DNA of 64,000 bases from contig ML986578.1 in assembly GCA_010094045.1 (NCBI GenBank), positions 682,001 to 746,000 of the forward strand, given 5' to 3'. Both the position numbers and the translations under genes were made by a program. Position 1 is the first letter of the stretch. Every line of letters begins with the position of its first letter. The notes beneath the pieces are model-generated. The model was not told where the DNA came from and did not search any database. It saw only the letters and a list, made by a program, of their open reading frames with translations. The stretch comes from Lojkania enalia. Lineage: Eukaryota; Ascomycota; Dothideomycetes; Pleosporales. Shown piece after piece: positions 36,352-46,033 of the stretch.

Positions 36352-38121
36352 ATGGCAACCACCGAGCCAGTTGTGCCCGTCAATGGCAACTATACGCCTC
36401 ACGGCTACGATAACTATACCGCAACGGGCGCGAACAGCGCCTCCGCATACGAAGCTGCTCAACCGCCCACTACGTCCAACCAGGCCAACACAAGCGCGTC
36501 CACTTCCGAGATCCCCAAAGACGAAGTTGGCTGGTATTTTGTTGAGCAATACTACACTACTCTTAGCAAGAACCCGGAAAGGCTTTATGTAAGTTCGCTA
36601 ATTCTCTGCGCCTATGTCAGGATTGATCAGACTTACTTTCCATAGCTGTACTACAATAAACGCTCGCAGTTTGTCTCTGGTGAGGAAGAAGCTAAGGTCC
36701 AGGTCTGCATCGGTCAAAAGGTATGTTGCATCATTGGCTTTGTAGCGTCTACTGTGACTAACAGGGTCTGACAAGGCTATCAATGATCGAATTAAGGAGC
36801 TTGACTTCCACGACACGAAAGTACGCGTCACAAACGTTGACTCCCAGGGGTCAGACAGCAACATTGTCATCCAAGTGATTGGCGAGATTTCTAATAGGGG
36901 CCAACCTCACAAGCGTTTTGTGCAGACCTTCGTGCTCGCCGCCCAAACTAATGGCTACTTCGTCCTGAACGACATCTTCCGCTACCTTGCTGAGGAGCCA
37001 GAAGAGGAAGAGGAACAACTTCAGTCTGCTCCAGTCAGTGGTATTGTCGAACCGGCACCCACCGCGGCTGTTCCCGAGGCCGAATTTATCAATCAGAGCC
37101 ATGAAATTGCCACAAGCGAGGAGGATTTGGACCAGGTAGATCAGAAATTAGAGGATGTCGCCGAGGAAATGCCTTCACAGGAGGCTGTTGCAGCTCCCGT
37201 CGCCGCTATCAACGGCACTCCGGTCCTAGAGGAGGCTGAGATTACCAAAGCCGAGGAAGCCCCAGCAGCGGCCGTGTCTACAGAAGAGACTTCGAGTAAG
37301 GAACCTGAAGAAATCCCGACAGAGGCAGAGGCCTTGGTGCCGGAGAAGTCCAAGGACCCATCACCAACTCCTATCTCTGCTCCCCCTAAACCTGCCCCCG
37401 CTGCTGTTGTTCCGTCTAAACCTGCTGCGCCACGCAATTGGGCTAGTATCGCTGCTTCTGCCAACAAGGTTGCTATGCCCGCAGTCCCTGCTCCAGCGAC
37501 CCCTCAAACTTCATCTCAAGTCAAAACCGCAGTGCCTACACCAAATCAGCCTGCCCTAGTTCCTGCAGCTCAAATACCCGCTCCTGCCCGCGAATCATCC
37601 CCAGTCAACAGCCAAGGTGACGCGTCTGGTTGGCAAACAGCTACCGGGCATAAGAAGGAGCAGTCACGTGCCCAGAACCAAGCTCCGGGCACTGACGCGG
37701 ATAATAAACGCGCATATATTAAAAACGTATACAGCCAGGTCGAGGAAGGTGCCTTGAAGAGCGTACTATCGAAGTTCGGAGATATCGAGTATCTCGACAT
37801 TAGTCGCCAGAAGGTTTGTGAATCAGATTTGTTTTTTATTGAAATCCAGCTAACTTAACCACACAGAACTGCGCCTTTGTCGATTTCAAGACTGCAGCTG
37901 GCTTCCAGAATGCAGTCAATAGCAATCCTCACACTGTCAATGGTCTTGATATCAAAGTTGAGGAACGCCGTCTCCGCCCAACGTCCTTCACACCATACCC
38001 TCGTGGTGCCCCACGCGGCCGAGGAAACATTGGCGGCCAAGGACGGGGTGGTTTCCAGCCGCGAGGCGGACGAGGTGGTTCAGTTGGTCGCGGTGGGCGC
38101 GCTGCCCCTCAGGAGGCGTAA
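36352..38121 (+). CDS. G3BP-like RNA-binding protein (NTF2 + RRM + RGG)
   Basis: Exons 36352-36588, 36646-36720, 36776-37813 and 37867-38121 (534 aa); introns 57, 55 and 53 bp. An Ala/Thr/Asn-rich leader (1-54) precedes an NTF2-like domain at about 55-180: EVGWYFVEQYYTTLSKNPER, KRSQFVSGEEE, then CIGQKAINDRIKELDF, and QTFVLAAQTNGYFVLNDIFR. A long acidic, Pro/Ala-rich linker follows. The RRM is RAYIKNVYSQVEEGALKSVL through NCAFVDFKTAAGF. The tail has repeated RGG/GRG (PRGAPRGRGNIGGQ). This order is the G3BP family, including yeast Bre5 and fission yeast Nxt3. Members nucleate stress granules and act with the Ubp3/Ubp10-type deubiquitinase; those roles are inferred. The stop codon overlaps a strong donor-like GTAAGT. 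Confidence 0.92.
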
Positions 38122-39289
38122 GTTCGGATACTCGTATGTATTGATCGTCCCGTTTCGCCATCCGAGTCGCCAACATACTCCCCTAGCCCTTGCTGCATAT
38201 CTGTCCGGATACAGGCGACTCGATAACGACTTATGCCGACTTCACTAATATGTACTGTACTCTCATCATTTCCAGCGCCTGTCCAAAAGTTAGCCATTGC
38301 ATTTCGACAAAAGTTAAGGCGTTTTCCATCTTCGATGACCGCACTACCCCGAGTCACCGCCTCAGAACCCCTTGCATAGCGAGTCCTTCCCAGGCATTCT
38401 GTACGCTACTTATCCCTTTCAGCCCTTTCTTTTGTCATGGTTTTATCTCTTCTTTTTCACGTCTGCATTTTCTAATCGCCCCCGATTTATCTGGATGGCA
38501 ATCTGAGCGGGCTGAAGGGTGGGCAATTCCGGGCTAAAGCAGTAAGATGTGATTGCCGCAGCCTTAGCCAGGATTCTAGGGAAAGGGGGTTTCTAGTCTT
38601 TTCATAACAGCATGGGTATTGGAACCGGGGATGTGTAACTACAGGATTGTTTGTGAGTGGGTAGTTTTATCTAGGTACCGACTCTCGAGGAACAAGATCA
38701 TATCAGGGCCGCGGAAACAAGTGAATAAGTTGGAAGCAAGGGACTGGCTGGAATCATTAGGCTGAGATGTGTATGATAAATATAAAGCGATTATTTCACA
38801 CGTTTGCACGATGCTTGATACACTTGCTGCCTAAGTGGACCGTCAGAGTGCGGGTGGTCGAAGTGCGCTGGCTGGACGTCACCTGATGGCTGCATGGCGA
38901 CGGCGGCTGCAGGGCGTGACGAGAGAGGGCGGGTAGGAAATGTGATTCGCCGCAGTTATTTAGGCCGTGCAGCAGCATTCCCTTTCAGACGTCGACACTC
39001 GGCGTGCACACCAATACTCACAAACTGCCTGCCTTGCGGGCGCGGGAAATGATGAGCATTGCTGTCCTTTTTGAGCTTGTCTGCTGCTTTATTCTCCCCC
39101 ACCGTCGGACTCACCCGAGATTCGCGTGATCGCGCGGGGGTTACTCGTACCCCGCCGCCCGTTCATCATCGACCTGCCCTATCGCTGTACTTCCAAGATA
39201 TCGACCGAGCCGCACACGCACACGCACACGCACACAACCTCTTGCACACACCCCATCCACGCCTTTCTGTCCACGGCAGCGACTCCACC
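38122..39289. other. Spacer, with a short CACACG repeat
   Basis: 1.2 kb with no supported gene. A (CACACG)n-like microsatellite occupies about 39211-39236, in the presumed leader of the septin-like gene. Confidence 0.5.
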
Positions 39290-41946
39290 ATGTGGCCGTC
39301 ATCGGACGGCGACCTATTGCCTTCTGCCAAACCGCGATCCCGCAAGTCTAGCGCCGACCATTCCGCTGCCCACCATGGCCCCTCCAGCCATGTCCCCACC
39401 ACCTTCTTCCTGAGAAGCGAGAGCGAAATGGAGCAATCGCTCGCCGACTCCCAGGCTGTAAGCCGGGAAAGTAAGCAACGCGAGAGCACCTTTGGCGTCC
39501 AGAGCTTAGCAGATACCTTGGAAACCGCCTTCGGCCAAGAAACCCGAAGGGCAGATAAGATGCCGGTAGATGTTGTGCCAGCGAGTAATAGGCAAGGAAA
39601 TACTGAAACCACTTCTCAAGCCTCCCCCCGGTGTTCCAACAGGCCGTCTGAGAACTCCAAGTCCCAACCGCTCAGAAAGCAGAAAAAGGCCTCTAATCCA
39701 GGAACGTCAGCACCGCCCACGCCTTTGATCATGGATGCAACCTCACCGATTCCGCCTTCTGTGGTTCCAAGCACACCAAAGTCTGTTTCATTGCATTCTC
39801 TGAAACTTTCTGATGAAGAATCCGGCCTCGACGAGGTCACCAGTCAAGCACTTATATCAAGCGGTGAAGAAGAGGATGAGAACACTGAGCAGTCAACTTC
39901 AGAGAGCTTCCCGCAATTGGTAATGCCTAGTATTCAGATGCCAACTCGCAGGCCTTTCACCTCGAGGGGTAAAGCCATGGGAAAGCTGAAAGTCCTTGTT
40001 GCTGGTGAAGTTGGTAAGTCCTTTGGCAGGGGTCTCATTAATGGAATCTATGAACCGTGGGTTAATACAGATTAAACTAACAGTATTTCATAGGAGTCGG
40101 TAAGACATCACTCATCCGCTCTATTGTTCAATTATGTGAAGACATCGTACACGTTGATCCTTTGTCCCTATCCCAGTCATTCCCCCAGGCCACACAACCA
40201 AAACCAAATTCCCGCAAGCAAAAAGGTGGCAACCCGGGTACTACGAGAATAACTGAAATTCATGCAAGCACGAAGTCGTATCCACACTGGTGGACCGACA
40301 TTGAAGAGAACCGCGTGCTCCGAAGAAGAAAAAGTTCTAGTGACAGTATATTAGAAAGGAATTTGTGCTTCATTGATACTCCCGGCTACGGCAAATGTGC
40401 TTCAACGGCGGAAGACATTTCTTTGGTAGTTGATTACGTGGAATCATTGATGTATCAGACGTCTTCAATTGCATATATGGAGGACAATGAACTACTTGGG
40501 GTCATTGGTGGTAACGGTGGCGTTTTAGTAGATCTGGTCATGTACCTACTTCCTCCAAGTAAGCTCGTGATCGTTTCTTACCTCCTTTCCTCATTGCTAA
40601 CAGCAAGCAAAGGCCATGATATTTCTAAAGACGTTGAGTACATGCAACGCCTCTCTGCGCTAACGAATGTTATCCCAATCATCGCGAAATCGGATACGCT
40701 TTCTCCATCCGATATCGTAGCAATTAAAACATCCATCCTGGCACGATTACAGACCACGTCTATAAAGCCATTCCTGTTCGGCAACGCTTTAGATGACGCG
40801 CTACTGGCAGTACAAGGACTGCCTATCACAACGAGTCCATCCATCCCGTTCCCTTGGTCTGATTCCGGAGCTACCGCTCCCGAATTCCACCAGTATCCAT
40901 TCCATATTCCAACCCACCCTTACGCAGTGTCATCAACTGCTGGTCCGGATGTAGACACTATGGATGCGTCCCTTCTCATGTCCCCTGATTATGTGCAGCC
41001 GCTGTATCCATCCGAGCTGGCAACCCTAGTTAATCTGGTATTTGATGCTGATTCTATTGCATGGTTAAGGCATTCCGCGGCGAAGAAGTTCTTGGCCTGG
41101 CGACATAGAACTAAATTTCCCGGGGACTCCTTTACCCTGCATGATCTTGTGCAGCAGTCACGTCAACGTGGTAGCGTGTCGAGCTCTTCTGTGGGCTTGC
41201 ACAGAGCTCCTCTCAATGGTAAACACAAACAATTTTCGCATTGGAACAAAGTTAATAGCCATGTAGCATCTGGATCATCCTCCATTTTCTCTGCTGCATC
41301 GCCTTCTGGCGTCCTCGTGCCCAGGATTACTTCACCTTTCTATTTGTCCAACTCACAATATAACTCCAACCTTCAATCACCATTTCAGGGTACCTCTCCA
41401 TCCCTCTCTCATTCGCAACCGGAAGGGCTTGATGGCCCTCCAGAATTTTCGTTGGCTCGATATAACAATAGCCACAACCAAGGAGAGCAAAGGATGGCCG
41501 AAGTTAGGCTGGCTAAATGGGCGACGGATTTGCAGAGAAGCTTGAGGAACGAGCGAGATAGATTCGAAGAACTGCAGCGCAGCGAAAGAGCAAAATGGCT
41601 ACTCGAACGCGTCGGAGAAGAAGTAAGAGAAGGTAACATCATCCCGTCGCCCGCTGGCTCGCATCGGGCTGACTGGGCCATCGTAAGACATAATAAGAGC
41701 TCGAAAGAGATGAGCGGTGTGGGCCAGCGGTACGGCAAAGCAAAGAGACTAGATTCTCGGGATCCGTTGGGGTTGTGTGATTTTAGCGACGAGATGAGGC
41801 GGAGGGGCTTCGTGGTCGTTAAGGTTTTGGGGGGCATGAGTGTGCTAGGAGCAGTCGTAGTGGCTGTGGTGAGAGCTTGTGGCGTTGAGTCTGCGCTGCC
41901 CGAGGGCGGTCTCTGGTCCTGGATAGCTGGCGGCGGAGGAGAGTAA
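39290..41946 (+). CDS. Divergent septin-type GTPase with C-terminal transmembrane segment
   Basis: Exons 39290-40013 and 40094 onward (intron 80 bp). A second, in-frame intron is likely at 40559-40612 (GTAAGC..CTAAC..AAAG); removing it gives 840 aa rather than 858 and restores LLPPS-HDISKDVEYMQRL. The first 225 residues are a Ser/Pro-rich disordered arm. The septin G domain follows: G1 VAGEVGVGKTSLIRS, G3 FIDTPGYGK, and G4 VIPIIAKSDTLSPSD (canonical septins have AKAD). A charged coiled-coil-like stretch (LQRSLRNERDRFEELQRSER) precedes a hydrophobic helix near the end (VVVKVLGGMSVLGAVVVAVV) and a Gly-rich tail. Position-wise it resembles the non-core AspE-like or septin-like group of filamentous fungi. 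The ATG at 39290 follows a long leader; the frame is open further upstream but looks non-coding. Confidence 0.85.
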
Positions 41947-42418
41947 GTTCACAGCTGGTGGCTTCACGGTATATGATTGGTTGGGACGGGGACGGGACCT
42001 GGACGAGATGTTTGCATAATAAGTATACCCGCTGATGAATCTGGTGTTTGCGTTGCACATGGCGATTCGCTCCTCGTTGTAGATAGTAATTAGCAACCCT
42101 CCCTCTGGCCAAGTGTATACTGCCATATCTTGGAATCTACGGTGCTCGAAATTAATTGGACACCGACTGCTGGGGGAACTTTGTCAACTACCTAATCCAC
42201 TATATAATTCCTGGGTAGATGGCGGTCTTTGATACCGGCAAAGCAGCCAGGATGTGCGCCTACACCGCCACGCGTGACGTCATGGCACGCGTCGTCCTTC
42301 CAAATTCCGCGGCAGGGCTCGTTTGTAAACTTCTCCCCTTGCTCACTCAGCATTTGGTCTGGCAAAGCGCCCGCCATATGAGAATGAGGCCCCCTGCACA
42401 CTGCCCGGTGTCGACGCG
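41947..42418. other. Spacer between septin-like and hydrolase genes
   Basis: 472 bp with no gene seen; it holds the hydrolase promoter. Confidence 0.5.
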
Positions 42419-43906
42419 ATGTTGAGGAGCTACTTGCACAGCTTCTCATACTTCTTCAAGCTTCCGTTCCATATACAATGGCGAACCTTTCTCATCCAGC
42501 TGCCGCGATACGTCCCGCTCTCCATTCTCCACATCACCTCACCCAAGGGTCCGCATCCGTTTGTGATCGCGCTGCCGTCGCGGAAAAATCATGCCATCCC
42601 CATTTACGTCTTTGTGCCGCCTGCACCAGTCACGATCAGTGACAGCGACAATGAAACGTTGGGAGAAGGAGAGGAGTGGAAGGTTCCAGTGTTGCTCGAC
42701 TTCCACGGTGGAGGCTTTATCATGGGTTCTCCGCTGGAGCAAGCACCCTATTGTGCAATGATGAGTAGGGAGCTGGGAGCTGTCGTGATTAGTGTTTCAT
42801 ACCGCATAGGCCCTTTCCATCAATTTCCGAGTGCAGTTCACGATGCAGAAGATGTATTGTCAGCTATCCTGGATACCGATGGCATCTCGAAAGCGGGCAA
42901 GGTCCTTAGAACAGAGATACAGCGATATTACACTTTAGTGCGCAACTCGAACCGCAAACGGCGCCAAACCCCAAACCCATCTCCCGACAGCAGGAGCATA
43001 ATTACTCTCGACCCAACTCGTTTATCGATTTCAGGCTTCTCGGCGGGCGGGAATATTGCTCTGAACATGGCCATATCGGTACCTCCGTGCGCTTCCCTTC
43101 TACCCTCGTCCCCTCGAGGGACGTCCCGATCAATGAGCCGACCCGTAGCTTTGTCACCTAGCGAAACGCTCTCTCCCCTACTCCCACCAGTTCGTGCGCC
43201 GACTATTTTAGATGACCCGGAACAGTCATGGCCCAGCCTGCTTCCACCACCCCAGGCTCAACCAAGAATGATCCCCCTTCTCCTATTTTATCCATCCCTA
43301 GATGCACGAGTCCTTCCACACGAGCGGCCAAGGAAAGCCCTGCCAAACGCATTGAAGGGCGACGACAAGCGGGCCCAGAAGCCCCCCAGACCAGGCCTAT
43401 TTAGCATCATGGGCCCGACCTACCTTCCCAAAAGACTCCGCGCTCATCCGCGAGCGAGCCCCGGACTCGCGGGCCCGGACAATGTCCAGAAAAACGCGGC
43501 CATTTTCCTAGTATTACCGGAAAAGGACAGCTTAGCGGTGCAGAGCGATGTCTGGGTTGATATGATGAATTCGAGCGGATGGAATGGTCCTGTTCGCTTC
43601 GGTGACGGGAGGCAGGGGGATGGGCACGATGGCGGACCGACTCTTACGGATGGCCATGAAAATGGTGGGTTGGAGATTTGGCATGCGCCGGGGTGCCGAC
43701 ATGGTTGGACACAATTCCCCGAGTCAGTATTAGGCAAGCATGAGAAGAGGGAGAGAGATCTGGTCTTTGCAAGGGCTCTAGAATTCGTGAAGGAGGCATG
43801 GAGCAAGAGTTTGCCCGTGATCGAGGGCCTTGGAAATAGGAATCAGGAGTTGAGGCCCCTTATCATACCGGATGGCGTTCATGATTTGGATGAGCATTCG
43901 TGGTAG
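42419..43906 (+). CDS. Alpha/beta hydrolase, HSL (hormone-sensitive lipase) family
   Basis: An intronless 495 aa protein. The oxyanion-hole motif HGGG is at 96-99 (LLDFHGGGFIMGS). The nucleophile elbow GFSAGGN is near 205-211, with Ser as nucleophile. The acid is probably the Asp of LPEKDSLA, and the His lies in APGCRHGWTQFP near the C-terminal third; these match the alpha/beta hydrolase-3 fold order. Two long Pro/Ser-rich inserts (about 170-195 and 225-330) interrupt the core, which makes the protein longer than bacterial HSL esterases (about 310 aa). There is no clear signal peptide, but the N-terminus is aromatic/hydrophobic (YLHSFSYFFKLPFHIQW) and may bind membrane. It probably hydrolyses an ester; the substrate is unknown. 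Confidence 0.85.
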   Translation: MLRSYLHSFSYFFKLPFHIQWRTFLIQLPRYVPLSILHITSPKGPHPFVIALPSRKNHAIPIYVFVPPAPVTISDSDNETLGEGEEWKVPVLLDFHGGGFIMGSPLEQAPYCAMMSRELGAVVISVSYRIGPFHQFPSAVHDAEDVLSAILDTDGISKAGKVLRTEIQRYYTLVRNSNRKRRQTPNPSPDSRSIITLDPTRLSISGFSAGGNIALNMAISVPPCASLLPSSPRGTSRSMSRPVALSPSETLSPLLPPVRAPTILDDPEQSWPSLLPPPQAQPRMIPLLLFYPSLDARVLPHERPRKALPNALKGDDKRAQKPPRPGLFSIMGPTYLPKRLRAHPRASPGLAGPDNVQKNAAIFLVLPEKDSLAVQSDVWVDMMNSSGWNGPVRFGDGRQGDGHDGGPTLTDGHENGGLEIWHAPGCRHGWTQFPESVLGKHEKRERDLVFARALEFVKEAWSKSLPVIEGLGNRNQELRPLIIPDGVHDLDEHSW

Positions 43907-44229
43907 CATGGTGCGAACCTTTGGAACTCGGCGTTCCCCTACATACATGATTAACTTTGTAACGACTGTTAACATCAGCGATTTTTTTCAGCAAAGTACG
44001 CATATGTGTTTCTACAACGGCTTCATTATCAAGGACAATCATCCCCTTTCTTGGCCCTCAACCCACAATCGTGGTTGCACTAATGCCCGTCCCTGCGAAG
44101 CGAGACACCCTATGTGCCGAGACAAATAAGGGGTACTTTTGACTTCGAGTAGCTCGAACTTCGTGCACACAACGAATATCCCTATTAAATGTATGAAAAT
44201 AATCTGCTATATCTAATCCTAATATCTAT
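43907..44229. other. Hydrolase 3' flank
   Basis: No gene is seen. Confidence 0.5.
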
Positions 44230-44560
44230 AATCTACTCTTCACTAAAATTAAGTCTGCATCGTCGCCCCTGAGCCTGATTTGTGCGGCGCCTTCTTTCGA
44301 GGCCCAACAGACTTCCCTTCCTATAGCGCCAACGTCAAGCCTTTATCACTCAGAAATTTTTGTAGAATAGCCTTGTCAAGTCCTTAGACCTCCTCTAACA
44401 ATAGGAAGTCATCCCCAGCCTTGTGCGCGCTACAGGACGCAACTTCATATGGGGTGGCCACGCCGATTGGTACCTCCAGCGAAAGCGAGTCACTAATACT
44501 AGTTGATGCGAGATGACCACGCATGTCATTTACTAGTAATCTATTATGGAATCTGTAGCT
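44230..44560 (-). pseudogene. RIP-like relic of an unknown protein gene
   Basis: Read on the minus strand, one frame stays protein-like for about 90 codons (LASTSISDSLSLEVPIGVAT, then GDDFLLLEEV) except for two internal stops. These are TAA at 44386-44384 (EV*GLDKAILQKFL) and TAG at 44323-44321 (LAL*EGKSVGPRKK). Both are one CpA-to-TpA change away from a Gln codon, the RIP signature. The family is not recognised. Confidence 0.5.
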
Positions 44561-45604
44561 ATGGAGATTCGAACGAGAGCTCAGAATATCAGTAGATCCG
44601 ACTCAGAATTGGGAGCAGCGCTTGACCTTGTCGGTCAGCTAAAGCGTTTTCCAGCGTCGAAACTGATCTCGACATAGGCATCCTACAACTTCGAAATGTA
44701 GATAGCGAAACATCATTATGCCGCCCTCAAGCTGTTGTCCTCTCTGCTGGCCCAAGCGAAAGGCCTAATCAAACTCACCACGTCCTCCTGCCTCTCGAGC
44801 CCACCATAGCTGATTCATGGACCAAGTAGCGGCTAAGACTTAGTCTCAGCTCGCTGAAGGAGAATACGATTGAGATAGGGGAGGTATAAGATAAGATAAG
44901 AGAGAGTGGGGCGGCCCTAGGAATCGAAGCCTACGCTTTGGCAAGTGGGTTGAGTGTCACTGGTAAAAAGCCGTCGTTGCAAGGACACACCAACGTGGAA
45001 AAGCTCTGTTTGCTTTGGTGACACAGCTGTCGCACTACCATTACATGAGCACTGCAATCGTTATGGTCGTAGATTGGTGCTTCAGTTTGGCCTGACGAAA
45101 TCACAAAGAGGTCGGATTGTTAATGTTCATAAGCGCGGGGTAAGGCGAGGAGATATAATGGTAGCTATGCTTGGCAAGGTACTTCTCAGGGGCTACATGC
45201 CTTCTTATCTAGCTAATAATCCTTATATCCCTTCGCAATGTCATCCATTCCAGACTTTCATGGCATGTGTGTGTGTATGTTCTATTATAGCCATGCACCC
45301 TATGGGTATGGGCCGTTACGATGCGCCAGCTACATCTTACACTGATTATTTTCTCCATTTCAGAAGCTAACCATGAGACCTGCTCACCCATTTTCTAACA
45401 CCATGCTTGACGTTCATGGCAAGGGTGTGGCAGGAGCAGGCCGGCCATCTACCTAGCTCGCGGCGGTGACTTTACCATACATCGCTTTCATTACTATCCC
45501 ATAAGCATAGCCATTAACGTTCTACAGAGTGTAATGTCATTCTACTATGACTACTATCTTAGTTCGGCAGCAGCAATCAGCCCACGATATATTCTTCCCT
45601 TCAC

Positions 45605-45870
45605 GATGGCTTAGCGCCCCTTGCCATCAACAGCTTCACCACCTCATCGTGGCCTTCAGATGAAGTCGCCTAGAGTGCGTTGCCGTTTTATGTACCCTGC
45701 GCGTTAGGGTCGGCGCCCTTGTCGAGTAGTACCTTTGCTACAGCCTCGTGGCATCCCAATAAAGCCGCCTAGAGTACGTTGCTGTAGCGCCTACCCTATA
45801 CTTTAGAATCGGCGCCCTTATTAAGCGGTATCTTTATCGCTGACTAGTAGGATGCCCCGGAAGGTAAGTG
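45605..45870 (-). pseudogene. RIP-like relic of tandem ankyrin repeats
   Basis: On the minus strand the DNA reads as ankyrin units of the type found in fungal NACHT-ankyrin proteins: CHEAVAKVLLDKGADPNAQG and then SSEGHDEVVKLLMARGA. Four in-frame stops occur where these repeats normally carry Gln: TAG at 45798-45796, 45771-45769 and 45672-45670, and TAA at 45690-45688. Two of them are exactly 99 bp (33 codons, one ankyrin unit) apart. All are CpA-to-TpA changes. No intact start or flanking NACHT domain is visible, so this is a fragment. Confidence 0.75.
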
Positions 45871-46033
45871 CAGATAGCCAAACGTAACTGAATACTTGAA
45901 GTGCTTCGGTGTGCTCTCTGAATTACCACTGATGTGGTGATTCAGCTGTGGACTACTCCTATCTATCCATACATTTTCTCTAGGTGCTAATGTGACCAAC
46001 GTTATAATAGAATACCAGAAACCGTTTGAAAAC

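Noticed and set aside
44870..44960. tRNA-like string GGAATCGAAGCC near a GATAAGATAA run
   Set aside because: Resembles part of a T-arm, but no acceptor or anticodon stem can be folded around it.
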